Position numbers and translations under genes: made by a program
Shown: in pieces, positions 31,291-39,102 of the stretch
Layout: each line of letters starts with the position of its first letter
Numbering within the stretch: position 1 is the first letter of the stretch
NCBI RefSeq assembly: GCF_014217625.1
Contig: NZ_CP043641.1
Coordinates: forward strand, 2,170,001 to 2,234,000
Direction: 5' to 3'
Origin: Leifsonia shinshuensis
GTDB taxonomy: Bacteria > Actinomycetota > Actinomycetes > Actinomycetales > Microbacteriaceae
Length of the DNA stretch: 64,000 nucleotides
The notes under the pieces: model-generated
Database searches by the model: none
Seen by the model: the letters and a program-made list of their open reading frames with translations, nothing else
What the model was told of the DNA's origin: nothing

Positions 31291-32556
31291 TCAGCGGTTC
31301 TTGATGAACGTCTGCATCTGCTTGCCGGCGTCGGCCGGAGCGATCGAGCCGCCGGCGACGCCGTTCAAGATGCGCCAGTACTCGGTGGTGACGTCGAGCG
31401 GGAAGGTCTGGTCGTTGTTCTGGAACTGGCCCTTGGCGTCCGTCGCGAGCGACACGAAGTCCTTCGCCAGTCCCGCACCGGACTCGGTGACCGTCACGCC
31501 CTTGACCACCGGGATGGTGGAGAAGGTGCCGGAGTACTTCTGCTGCACGGCCGGGCTCGACCAGTAGTCCAGGAACTTCGCCGCGGCGTCCGGGTTCTTG
31601 GTGGTCTTGCTGACGTAGTTCGCGGTCTGGAGGCCGTAGATGCGGTCCGTGCCGGTCGGGAAGGCGAACAGGCCGAGCTCGGAGGTCGGGTCGTACTTGT
31701 TCGTCGCCAGGAACTGGTTGAACCAGTCGCCCTCCAGCGCCATCGCCGCCTTCTTCTGGTAGAACACCGTCTGCGCCTGGGAGTCGCTCATGCTGGTCCA
31801 GCCCGGGTTGAAGTAGTCCGTGGCCCACTTCTTCAGGTCGGTGAACGCGGCCGTCACGCAGGACTGCTTGGACCAGTCGGCCTTGAGACCGGTGAGCTTG
31901 TCGTTCAGGGTGGCGCCGCACTTGGTCTCGAGCTGGTTGTCGAGCAGGCGCATGACGTACCAGTTGACGGAGCCGCCGAACTCGATCGGGGTGATGCCGG
32001 CGGCCTTGAGCTTCTCGTTGTCGGCCATCAGGTCGTCGTACGTCGTGGGGGTGGCGGTGATGCCGGCCTTCTGGAACAGCGTCTTGTTGTAGACGATGCC
32101 CTCGGTGTCTGCGCTGTACGGGACACCCTGATAGCCGCCGTACTGGGTGACGGAGCCGAGGGCGGAGTTCGTGAACCGGCTCTTCCAGCCGTACTTGTCG
32201 TAGTACTTGGTCAGGTCGAGCGTGACGCCCTGTTTGACGTAGGTGCCGCCGAGGCCGAGGCCCGACCACTGGAAGAAGATGTCGGGCATCGCCGAGGTGC
32301 CGGCGGCCTGACGGAGCGCGGTCTTCAGGTTGTCCGTGCTCTTCTCGGTCACGACGATCTTGACCTTGGGGTTCGCCTTCTCGTAGTCGGCGATCATCGA
32401 CTTGAGCGCGGCCTCCGTGTTGGTCTGCTGCGTCGTCGTCCAGTAGTTCAGGGTCACCGTGCCGTCCGAGCTTCCGCTCGCGGAACAACCGGACAGGGCG
32501 ACTGCGACTGCGGCAGTGACTGCTGCTGCGACCGCAGCCAGTGTGCGTCCCCGCAT
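31291..32556 (-). CDS. Sugar ABC transporter substrate-binding lipoprotein
   Basis: A 421-residue extracellular solute-binding protein family 1 member. The lipoprotein signal ends in ALSGC (Cys24); the mature protein shows TVTLNYWTTTQQTNTEAALK, GVPYSADTEGIVYNKTLFQK and GDWFNQFLA, all typical of CUT1 binding proteins. The ATG at 32556 has AAAGGAG 7 bases upstream. It is the first gene of the operon reading toward the isomerase, and its promoter region is shared with the divergent SorC regulator. The sugar bound is not readable from sequence; operon enzymes suggest a branched or rare pentose. Confidence 0.94.
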   Translation of the reverse strand: MRGRTLAAVAAAVTAAVAVALSGCSASGSSDGTVTLNYWTTTQQTNTEAALKSMIADYEKANPKVKIVVTEKSTDNLKTALRQAAGTSAMPDIFFQWSGLGLGGTYVKQGVTLDLTKYYDKYGWKSRFTNSALGSVTQYGGYQGVPYSADTEGIVYNKTLFQKAGITATPTTYDDLMADNEKLKAAGITPIEFGGSVNWYVMRLLDNQLETKCGATLNDKLTGLKADWSKQSCVTAAFTDLKKWATDYFNPGWTSMSDSQAQTVFYQKKAAMALEGDWFNQFLATNKYDPTSELGLFAFPTGTDRIYGLQTANYVSKTTKNPDAAAKFLDYWSSPAVQQKYSGTFSTIPVVKGVTVTESGAGLAKDFVSLATDAKGQFQNNDQTFPLDVTTEYWRILNGVAGGSIAPADAGKQMQTFIKNR

Positions 32557-32600
32557 GAGATCTCCTTTGATGCGTGTGGGTGGGTGACTGTTGCGTGCTA

Positions 32601-32652
32601 ACGATAACCTATTTCTGCATTTTTCGTCAATGGCGGGCAGAAATGCATTTCT
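32601..32652 (-). promoter_or_regulatory. Promoter and two operators of the sugar operon
   Basis: Read on the minus strand, TTGACG (32625-32630) and TATCGT (32601-32606) are 18 bases apart. The spacer holds AAAAATGCAGAAAT (32611-32624). Just upstream is the perfect 14-bp palindrome AGAAATGCATTTCT (32639-32652). The shared core AAATGCA suggests binding by the divergently encoded SorC regulator, with the spacer site blocking the promoter. Confidence 0.65.
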
Positions 32653-32715
32653 AAGCACTGCATCCATGCGCACTCCACCGCAGTCGACGCATGTCTATGC
32701 AGTACGCTGGCATCC

Positions 32716-33708
32716 ATGACCAACGTCCAGCGACCCCTCGGAACGCGCCCGCTGGCCGCCGACAAGCTCTCCCTCCTGACGAAGGTCGCGCGGATGTACC
32801 ACGAGCGAGGACTGCGGCAGCCGGAGATCGCCGAGCAGCTCAACCTGTCCCAGTCCCGGGTCTCCCGGCTGCTGAAGGAGGCCGTCGACATCGGCGTCGT
32901 CCGGACGATCGTCGTCGCGCCCGCCGGCGTGCACACCGACCTCGAGGACCGGCTGCGCTCCGCTTTCGGGCTGCGCGACGTGGTCGTGGTCGACTCCCCC
33001 GCCGAAGGCGACGAGGAGTCGCTGCTGGCCGCGCTCGGGAGCGGCGGCGCCGGATACCTGGAGGCCTCTCTCGGGGCCGACGACCGCATCGGGATCTCGT
33101 CGTGGTCGTCGTCCCTGCTCGCGGTGCTCAACGCGATGGCGCCGCGGACGACGCGGATGGCCCGGCAGGTCGTGCAGATCCTCGGCGGCGTCGGCAACCC
33201 GGCGGCGCAGGTGAAGGCGACCCACCTCGCGGACGGCCTGGCCCGCGTCACCGGGGGCGAGGCGGTATACCTCCCGCTGCCGGGAATCGTCGCGGACCCG
33301 TCCGTCGTCCGCGTCCTGCTCGACGACTCCTACACGGGCGACGCGCCCGCGCTGTGGAACAAGCTCACCGTGGCCCTGGTCGGCATCGGCAGCCTCCACC
33401 CCTCCGAGCTGCTGCGATCGTCGGGCAACGCGATCTCCCCCGCCGACGAGTCGGCGCTCCGCGCCAGCGGGGCCGTGGGCGATGTCTGCCTCCGGTTCTT
33501 CGACGCAGCGGGCGAGCCGATCGCCAACGAGCTCGACGCGCGCGTCATCGGCATCACCACCGACCAGCTGCGGCGCACGCCGCGCCGCATCGGCGTCGCG
33601 GGGGGCAGCCGCAAGCACGAGGCGATCCTCGCCGCGGTGCGCGGCAAATGGGTCAACGTGCTGGTCACCGACGAGGAGACCGCGGACTTCCTGCTCGCGT
33701 CGGCCTGA
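32716..33708 (+). CDS. SorC/DeoR-family sugar-binding transcriptional regulator
   Basis: A 330-residue regulator. The N-terminal helix-turn-helix (about 20-60) contains KVARMYHERGLRQPEIAEQL and SQSRVSRLLKEA. The C-terminal sugar-phosphate-binding domain (about 75-328) includes DRIGISSWSSSL, QILGGVGNPAAQ, YLPLPGIV and VGIGSLHPS. SorC regulators sense phosphorylated sugars. The gene is divergent from the ABC/transketolase/kinase/isomerase operon and very probably controls it through the AAATGCA sites between them. Its inducer would then be a phosphorylated pathway intermediate. Confidence 0.93.
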   Translation: MTNVQRPLGTRPLAADKLSLLTKVARMYHERGLRQPEIAEQLNLSQSRVSRLLKEAVDIGVVRTIVVAPAGVHTDLEDRLRSAFGLRDVVVVDSPAEGDEESLLAALGSGGAGYLEASLGADDRIGISSWSSSLLAVLNAMAPRTTRMARQVVQILGGVGNPAAQVKATHLADGLARVTGGEAVYLPLPGIVADPSVVRVLLDDSYTGDAPALWNKLTVALVGIGSLHPSELLRSSGNAISPADESALRASGAVGDVCLRFFDAAGEPIANELDARVIGITTDQLRRTPRRIGVAGGSRKHEAILAAVRGKWVNVLVTDEETADFLLASA

Positions 33709-33726
33709 ACCCCGCCGGCCGCAGGC

Positions 33727-34677
33727 TCAGAGCGCCGGGTTCGCCCGGTGGAAGGCCGCGAGCTTGAGGAAGAGGTCCTCGAACATCAGCCGCACGTCGA
33801 CCTGCGTGTAGACACGCAGCGGGCGACCGGACGCGTTCGGCGTGTACGAGCCGTCGAGCTCCACCGTCGGGGTCGGGACGGTCACGTGGAAGCTCGACGA
33901 CGAGTCGGGCTGGAAGGCCGACTGGAGCGCGGTCAGCAGCACGAGCGGGCTGTCGCCCAGGGCATAGGTCTCGCCCATCTCGAAGCCGTGACGGCCGGCC
34001 ATGCCGGTGACGCGCTCGATGGCCTCCACCATGTACGCGCCGATGCGGCCCATCGGACGCACCCGCTCCTCCAGCTCGGCGTACGAAACCAGGCACTGGC
34101 GGTACATGTTCCGCGGCACCTGCCAGACCGGGATCGACGAGTGGTTGAAGACCACCTGCCCGGCGAGGATGTCGATGTTGAGGTTGTACTCGACCTGGTC
34201 GGCGCCGGACGGGGGCTCGGCGAGGCCCTCGTGCTCGTTGCCGCCGATCCAGATCGCCGTGAGGCGGTCGGCGATGCGCGGCTCGATCAGGAACGCGCTG
34301 GCGAGCTCGGTGAAGCCCGCGCCGAGCGCCACATAGAGCGGCAGGTCGGTGTCGTCGCGCATCGCCTCGGCGACGATGGCCTCGGCGGCCTCCGAGCGGA
34401 TCGGGGTGTCGAGGCTCGTGAGCGCGACGTTCGAGCCGAGCAGGACGGGGTAGTCGTCCTCGCGCCCGAGGAGCGCCAGCGTCTCGCGCGCGATCCGCAC
34501 GGCGTTCTCGGCCTGCACGTCCGACGAGTCGAACGGGTCGGTCGGAGAGAGGTGCGAGCCGATGACGAACGGGATCTCCACCGACGGCGAGAGGACGTGG
34601 TGGACGAGCTGGAACAGGTCGTCCGGATCTCCCGAGAAGTCGTTGTCGATGATGACGCGCATCCGAGGTGCGACCAC
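33727..34677 (-). CDS. Inosine-uridine preferring nucleoside hydrolase family protein
   Basis: A 316-residue cytoplasmic hydrolase. The calcium-binding signature IIDNDFSGDPDDLFQL near the N-terminus has the spacing of the family D-x-D-x4-DD. VEYNLNIDILA, with the conserved Asn and Asp, lies in the middle, and HVTVPTPTVELDG near the C-terminus. The usual DTDPGIDD is altered to DNDFSGDPDD, as in divergent subfamilies, so the substrate may be another N- or O-riboside. The GTG at 34677 is chosen because AAAGGGGA lies 6 bases upstream; the ATG at 34662 has none. It is convergent with the SorC gene, and its promoter carries an AAATGCA half-site. Confidence 0.87.
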   Translation of the reverse strand: MVAPRMRVIIDNDFSGDPDDLFQLVHHVLSPSVEIPFVIGSHLSPTDPFDSSDVQAENAVRIARETLALLGREDDYPVLLGSNVALTSLDTPIRSEAAEAIVAEAMRDDTDLPLYVALGAGFTELASAFLIEPRIADRLTAIWIGGNEHEGLAEPPSGADQVEYNLNIDILAGQVVFNHSSIPVWQVPRNMYRQCLVSYAELEERVRPMGRIGAYMVEAIERVTGMAGRHGFEMGETYALGDSPLVLLTALQSAFQPDSSSSFHVTVPTPTVELDGSYTPNASGRPLRVYTQVDVRLMFEDLFLKLAAFHRANPAL

Positions 34678-34697
34678 GTTGTTCCCCTTTGCTGGAT

Positions 34698-34741
34698 AGA
34701 AATGCAAGACCGACTATAGATTACAAACGGAGTGACGCCAA
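34698..34741 (-). promoter_or_regulatory. Promoter and half-operator of the nucleoside hydrolase gene
   Basis: On the minus strand TTGGCG (34736-34741), a 17-base spacer and TATAGT (34713-34718) make a good sigma-70 promoter. AGAAATGCA (34698-34706 on the plus strand) overlaps the expected start of transcription. It matches half of the palindrome upstream of the sugar operon, suggesting shared control by the SorC regulator. Confidence 0.55.
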
Positions 34742-34778
34742 CCCAGGCCGCTAGAATCGGTCTGCGAAAGGGGGACCG

Positions 34779-35816
34779 ATGCCGAGGTCAGCCGCCGGCT
34801 CACGGCCGAGCATGGCCGATGTCGCGCGCCTGTCGGACGTGTCGACCATGACCGTCTCCCGCTACTTCACCGGCACGGGCTACGTGAGCGACGCCGCACG
34901 TCAGCGCATCGCCTCCGCCATCGAGCAGCTCGGCTACCGCCCGAACCAGTCGGCGCGCAGCCTCCGGTCGCAGCGGACGAACACCGTCGGCGTGCTCTCG
35001 ATGGGCCCGCTCAACTACGGCAGCGCCGAGCTGCTGACCGGGCTGAGCCAGGCGGCGCGCGAGGCGTCGTTCGCGCTCTCGATCATCCAGCTCGACCTCG
35101 ACTTCGAGACGCCCGGCTGGAAGGAGGAGACCACGAAGGCGGTCGGCCGCCTGCTCTCCATCCCGGTGGACGGCATCGTCCTGTCCACACCGGTGCTCGG
35201 CGCCGACGAGCTTCTGACCGACTGGGCGCGGGCCATCCCGGTGATCACGATCTCCGAACGGCCCAGGACCGCGATCGCGACGGCCGGGACGAACTCGTAT
35301 GCGGCCGGAGTCCAGGCGACCACTCATCTCCTGGAGCTCGGTCACACCGCGATCCTGCACGTCGCCGGACCCGCGACGAGGAACGAGGCGTCCGAGCGCG
35401 AACGCGGCTACCGCGACGCGATGGCGTCGGCGGGGCTCGAGCCGGCCGTGCTGCACGAGGCGACGGACTGGACGGCCGCCTCGGGTCACCGCGCCGGGCG
35501 GTTCGCCGACCCCACGGACTTCACCGCGGTGTTCTGCGCCAACGACGAGCTGGCGCTCGGCTTCCTGAACGCGATGGACGAGCGCGGCCGGCACGCGCCG
35601 GCCGACTTCTCCATCGTCGGCGTCGACGACATGCCGTCGGCGGCATACTTCCTGCCTGCGCTGACGACGGTCCGGCTCGACTTCCGCACACTCGGCGCCC
35701 GGACGTTCGAGCTCCTGCACGCCCGGATCACGGAGGCCGCCGAGGTGCCGGGGCACTTCGTGGTCGAGCCGGAGCTCGTCGTCCGGCGGTCGACGGTCGC
35801 CCACGCGGCCGGCTGA
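34779..35816 (+). CDS. LacI-family transcriptional regulator
   Basis: A 345-residue repressor: helix-turn-helix at about 12-33 (MADVARLSDVSTMTVSRYF), hinge SARSLRSQRTNTVGVLS, and a periplasmic-binding-protein-like effector domain ending with DFSIVGVDDMPSAAYFLPAL. The start has AAAGGGGG 3-4 bases upstream and TAGAAT at 34752-34757 as likely -10. It is divergent from the nucleoside hydrolase gene, so it may control that gene, itself, or the neighbouring sugar operon as a second input. Confidence 0.93.
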   Translation: MPRSAAGSRPSMADVARLSDVSTMTVSRYFTGTGYVSDAARQRIASAIEQLGYRPNQSARSLRSQRTNTVGVLSMGPLNYGSAELLTGLSQAAREASFALSIIQLDLDFETPGWKEETTKAVGRLLSIPVDGIVLSTPVLGADELLTDWARAIPVITISERPRTAIATAGTNSYAAGVQATTHLLELGHTAILHVAGPATRNEASERERGYRDAMASAGLEPAVLHEATDWTAASGHRAGRFADPTDFTAVFCANDELALGFLNAMDERGRHAPADFSIVGVDDMPSAAYFLPALTTVRLDFRTLGARTFELLHARITEAAEVPGHFVVEPELVVRRSTVAHAAG

Positions 35817-35913
35817 CCGCCCGCCCCGATCGGATTAGTCGATTCCACCGATCACGGAGCGATGTCCTCAGTGACGGGCCGCACCGGCCCGCACCTGACG
35901 GAAGGAGACTCCC

Positions 35914-36489
35914 ATGCGCACTGTGGTCGCGATCGAGAACATCTCGCTGGACGGCTACGCCGACTCCCGCGAAGGCCTGGGCTTCGAATGGACCGCCCGC
36001 GCCTATGACGACGAGGTGGACCGGTTCTCGAACGAGCACGTCCGCGCCGACGTCGACACGGCGGTGTACGGGCGCACCACCTACCTGGGGATGCAGGGGT
36101 TCTGGGGGCCCATGCTGACCGATCCGCACGCCTCCCCCACCGAGCGCAGCCACGCCGTGTGGGTGGACGCCGTGACCAAGGTGGTCTTCTCGCGCACGCT
36201 GCCGGCGGCCGACTGGAACAACAGCACGCTGGTGCGGGACGACCTCCCGTCCGCGGTGGCCGACCTGAAGCGGCGCGACGGCGGGACGATCGCGATCTAC
36301 GCGAGCCCCACGCTCGTGCACTCCTTCCTGGAGGCCGGCCTGATCGACGAGCTGCGGCTGCTCATCCACCCGCTCACCCTGGGCGGCGGCACACCGCTGA
36401 TCCCGCCGACGACGCGGCTCACGCTCGACCTCGCTGAGTCGCGGGCCTTCCCGAGCGGTGCGGTGTACACGCGCTACCGGGTGTCGTAG
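35914..36489 (+). CDS. Dihydrofolate reductase-fold (RibD C-terminal) protein
   Basis: A 191-residue member of the same DHFR/RibD-like family as the gene at 15120, with IENISLDGYADSRE, VYGRTTYLGMQGFWG, TIAIYASPTLVHSFLEAGLI and LLIHPLTLGGGTPLIPP. GGAAGGAG stands before the ATG. It precedes a YciI-family gene by 24 bases, a common small two-gene unit of unknown function in actinobacteria. Confidence 0.88.
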   Translation: MRTVVAIENISLDGYADSREGLGFEWTARAYDDEVDRFSNEHVRADVDTAVYGRTTYLGMQGFWGPMLTDPHASPTERSHAVWVDAVTKVVFSRTLPAADWNNSTLVRDDLPSAVADLKRRDGGTIAIYASPTLVHSFLEAGLIDELRLLIHPLTLGGGTPLIPPTTRLTLDLAESRAFPSGAVYTRYRVS

Positions 36490-36513
36490 TCTCCTCGGAC
36501 GAAGGGGAGGGCG

Positions 36514-36864
36514 ATGCGATTCCTGCTGCTCATCCAGAACCCGGCGGACCGGCCGCAGCCCGAGCCGGACGCCGCGCTCGGCGCCGCCCTCGCTGAGTTG
36601 ATCGACGAGCTGGCCGAGGCCGGCGCGCTGATCGACACGGCCGGCCTCCGCCCGCCGGAGGAGGGCGTGCGCGTGCGCCTCTCCGGCGCGGCCCTCACGG
36701 TCCGCGACGGCCCCTACACCGAGACGAAGGAGTTCGTCGGCGGGTACTGCCTGGTGCGCGCAGAGTCGATCGGTGAGGCGACGGAGTGGGCGAAGCGATT
36801 CCTGGCGGTACACCGCGGCGACTGGGAGATGGCCGTGGAGGTGCGGGCGCTGGACGAGGAGTAG
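36514..36864 (+). CDS. YciI/YCII-related (DGPF) domain protein
   Basis: A 116-residue protein of the YCII-related dimeric alpha-beta barrel family: MRFLLLIQNPAD at the N-terminus, the DGPYTETKEFVGGYCLV core with the DGPF/Y motif, and a terminal strand MAVEVRALDEE. A GGGGAGGG site precedes the ATG. Such proteins usually sit beside ECF sigma factors or DHFR-like genes; the latter is the case here. Enzymatic role unknown. Confidence 0.9.
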   Translation: MRFLLLIQNPADRPQPEPDAALGAALAELIDELAEAGALIDTAGLRPPEEGVRVRLSGAALTVRDGPYTETKEFVGGYCLVRAESIGEATEWAKRFLAVHRGDWEMAVEVRALDEE

Positions 36865-36873
36865 GAGTGCCGC

Positions 36874-37419
36874 TCAGATCCGCAGTCTGACCACGACCGT
36901 GAGGAAGAGCAGCACCGGCACCGCGACGACCGACGCGACCGCGATCACCGTGCGGACGCGGTCGGGCCGTGCCTTCCTCCGGAGCGCCACGACGGCGAGC
37001 ACCCCGAGCAGGCCGCCCAGGCTGTTCAGGATGACGTCGTCGATGTCCGACGCCCCGACGGCGAGGACCCCCTGGAGGATCTCGACCGCCACGCTCGCGC
37101 CCGCGACGATCAGCACGTTCGACCAGATCCGTACCCTGCGCCGCAGGAACGCCAGATACGCGCCCAGCGGCACGAACACGAGGATGTTCCCGGCGACGTT
37201 GGCGAACGCGAACCGTCGCACGCTCGCCGGGCCGCCGAGGTAGTCCGCGATGCTCGCGAACGGGATCAGGTTGACCGACCGCTCCGAGCCCGGCACGCGG
37301 GAGAACAGCAGCAGCTTCAGCAGGAACACCAGGTACAGGCCGAACACCACCCAGACGATGACGGACTCCAGCCGCGCCCGCGTCGAGCGTGGCGACTCGG
37401 TCAGGGACTGGTCGGGCAC
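36874..37419 (-). CDS. VanZ-family membrane protein
   Basis: A 181-residue protein with four to five membrane helices and the VanZ pattern: an arginine/proline loop NLIPFASIADYL, NVAGNILVFVPLGAYLAFLR, EILQGVLAVGASDIDDVILN and a G-rich helix after it. The family is linked to teicoplanin resistance in one case but is generally of unknown envelope function. No van resistance genes are nearby. Confidence 0.9.
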   Translation of the reverse strand: MPDQSLTESPRSTRARLESVIVWVVFGLYLVFLLKLLLFSRVPGSERSVNLIPFASIADYLGGPASVRRFAFANVAGNILVFVPLGAYLAFLRRRVRIWSNVLIVAGASVAVEILQGVLAVGASDIDDVILNSLGGLLGVLAVVALRRKARPDRVRTVIAVASVVAVPVLLFLTVVVRLRI

Positions 37420-37535
37420 GACAGGACGCTAACGGGCCAACCTTTCCACCGGCTGCACGACCGCAACCATCCTGCCAATCCCTTCAGCTTCGCGACACGG
37501 CCCCTGGCCGTCGGGGCCGATACCGGATACTGGCG

Positions 37536-38327
37536 ATGATGAGCGATTCAGACGTGCCGGCGGCGCCGCCGGCCTTGAGCGTGGACGACCTGGTGGTCGC
37601 CTACGGCAGCCGCACCGCGGTCGCGGGCATCCGGCTCCGCATCGAGCGCGGCGAGATCTTCGGGCTGCTCGGGCCGAACGGCGCTGGCAAGACGAGCACG
37701 CTGAGCGCGATCGAGGGGCTCCTGGTCCCGCGCTCCGGCCGGGTGCTGGTGGACGGCGTCGATGCCCGGCAGGACCCCCTGGAAGCGAAGGCGCGGCTCG
37801 GCGTGCAGCTGCAGTCCTCCAGCTTCCAGCCGGAGTTGAGCATCGAGCAGCTGGCGCGGCTCTTCGGCGGCCTGTACGGCGTCCGGCTCACGCGCGAGCG
37901 GATCGCGGACGACCTGCGCGCGATCGGGCTGGATGAGGAGTCGGGCAAGCGGTTCAAGCAGCTCTCCGGCGGCCAGCAGCAGCGGCTCGCGCTCTACGTC
38001 GCGACCATCCACGACCCGCTGCTCCTGCTGCTGGACGAGCCGACCGCCGGGCTCGACCCGCAGTCGCGGCGGGCGCTCTGGCGGCGCATCGAGGCGTTGC
38101 GCGCGGCGGGCAGCAGCATCCTGCTCACCACGCACTCGATGGAGGAGGCCCAGGCCGTGTGCGACCGGGTCGCGATCATCGACCACGGCGCGCTGCTCAC
38201 GGTCGGGACGCCGGCCGACCTGATCGCCAAGCACCGGGACGACCCGCGCGTGCGGGAGGTCGCCCACGGCGACGTCACGCTGGAGGACGTCTTCATCGGC
38301 CTGACCGGGAGTGAGATCCGTGACTGA
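37536..38327 (+). CDS. ABC-2 type exporter ATP-binding protein
   Basis: A 263-residue ATPase of the multidrug/antibiotic export (DrrA/CcmA-like) group: Walker A GPNGAGKTST, Q-loop in RLGVQLQSSSF, signature LSGGQQQRLALYVA, Walker B LLLLLDEPTAGLD, switch TTHSMEEAQ. A C-terminal VTLEDVFIGLTG motif is typical of the DrrA type. Two ATGs lie at 37536 and 37539 just after GATACT (37526-37531), with no ribosome-binding site, so a leaderless message is likely. It overlaps the permease gene by 8 bases. Confidence 0.94.
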   Translation: MMSDSDVPAAPPALSVDDLVVAYGSRTAVAGIRLRIERGEIFGLLGPNGAGKTSTLSAIEGLLVPRSGRVLVDGVDARQDPLEAKARLGVQLQSSSFQPELSIEQLARLFGGLYGVRLTRERIADDLRAIGLDEESGKRFKQLSGGQQQRLALYVATIHDPLLLLLDEPTAGLDPQSRRALWRRIEALRAAGSSILLTTHSMEEAQAVCDRVAIIDHGALLTVGTPADLIAKHRDDPRVREVAHGDVTLEDVFIGLTGSEIRD

Positions 38328-39102
38328 CGCACCCGCACCGACCACCGCCGCGTTCCGCCCGCCGGTCGGGCTCGCGCTCGGCTCGCTGCTGCGCGCCGAC
38401 CTGCTCGTGCTGCTGCGCAGCCGCGTGTCCGCGATCCTCAGCATCCTGCTGCCGATCATCATCATCGTGTTCACCACCTTCGGAAAGGCACAGACCCGGC
38501 TGGGCGGCTCGGGCGAGATCATCGGCCTCGCCCTGAGCATCGGCCTGATCACCTCGTGCCTGCTCGGCTACAGCCTCACCCTCGCCCGCGACCGGGAGGT
38601 CGGTGTGCTGCAGCGGCTGCGGGTCAGCCCGGCGCCCACCTGGACGATCATGACCAGCCGGCTGACCATCCAGGTCGCCGCGAACCTCGTCGGGTCGCTC
38701 GCGGTCATCATCGTCGGCGCGATCCTGCACCACCTCAGCCTCAGCCCATTGCAGTACGTGCTGCTGCTCGCGACCGCGGTGCTCGGCGCCGCGGTGTTCC
38801 TGGCGCTGGGGCAGGCGCTCGTCGCGCTGGTCCGGACGACCGGCGCGATCAACGCGATCGGCCGCATCCTGTTCATCGTCCTGCTGCTCACGGGGCTGCT
38901 CGGCGGCAGCGGCGTGCTCGGCGACACCATGCAGTCGATCGCGGACTGGACGCCGGTCGGCGCGCTGATGATCCTGTTCTCGGACGTCGTGAGCGCGGCG
39001 GCGTGGAGCGGGCAGGACACGAACGCGCTTCTGGCCTGCGTCGGCTACGTGGTGGTGTTCACCTTCATCGGGATCCGGTGGTTCCGGTGGGAGTCGCACT
39101 GA
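38320..39102 (+). CDS. ABC-2 type exporter permease
   Basis: A 260-residue protein with six membrane helices of the ABC-2 family. It has an amphipathic N-terminal segment (LRADLLVLLRSRVSAILSIL), the RDREVGVLQRLRVSPAPTWT coupling loop, and a late helix pair around LLLTGLLGGSGVLGDTMQSI. The GTG at 38320 is chosen as GGGAG lies 8 bases upstream; a GTG three codons earlier is also possible. Works with the adjacent ATPase in drug or lipid export. The 3' end overlaps the convergent lactonase gene by 38 bases. Confidence 0.92.
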   Translation: MTDAPAPTTAAFRPPVGLALGSLLRADLLVLLRSRVSAILSILLPIIIIVFTTFGKAQTRLGGSGEIIGLALSIGLITSCLLGYSLTLARDREVGVLQRLRVSPAPTWTIMTSRLTIQVAANLVGSLAVIIVGAILHHLSLSPLQYVLLLATAVLGAAVFLALGQALVALVRTTGAINAIGRILFIVLLLTGLLGGSGVLGDTMQSIADWTPVGALMILFSDVVSAAAWSGQDTNALLACVGYVVVFTFIGIRWFRWESH

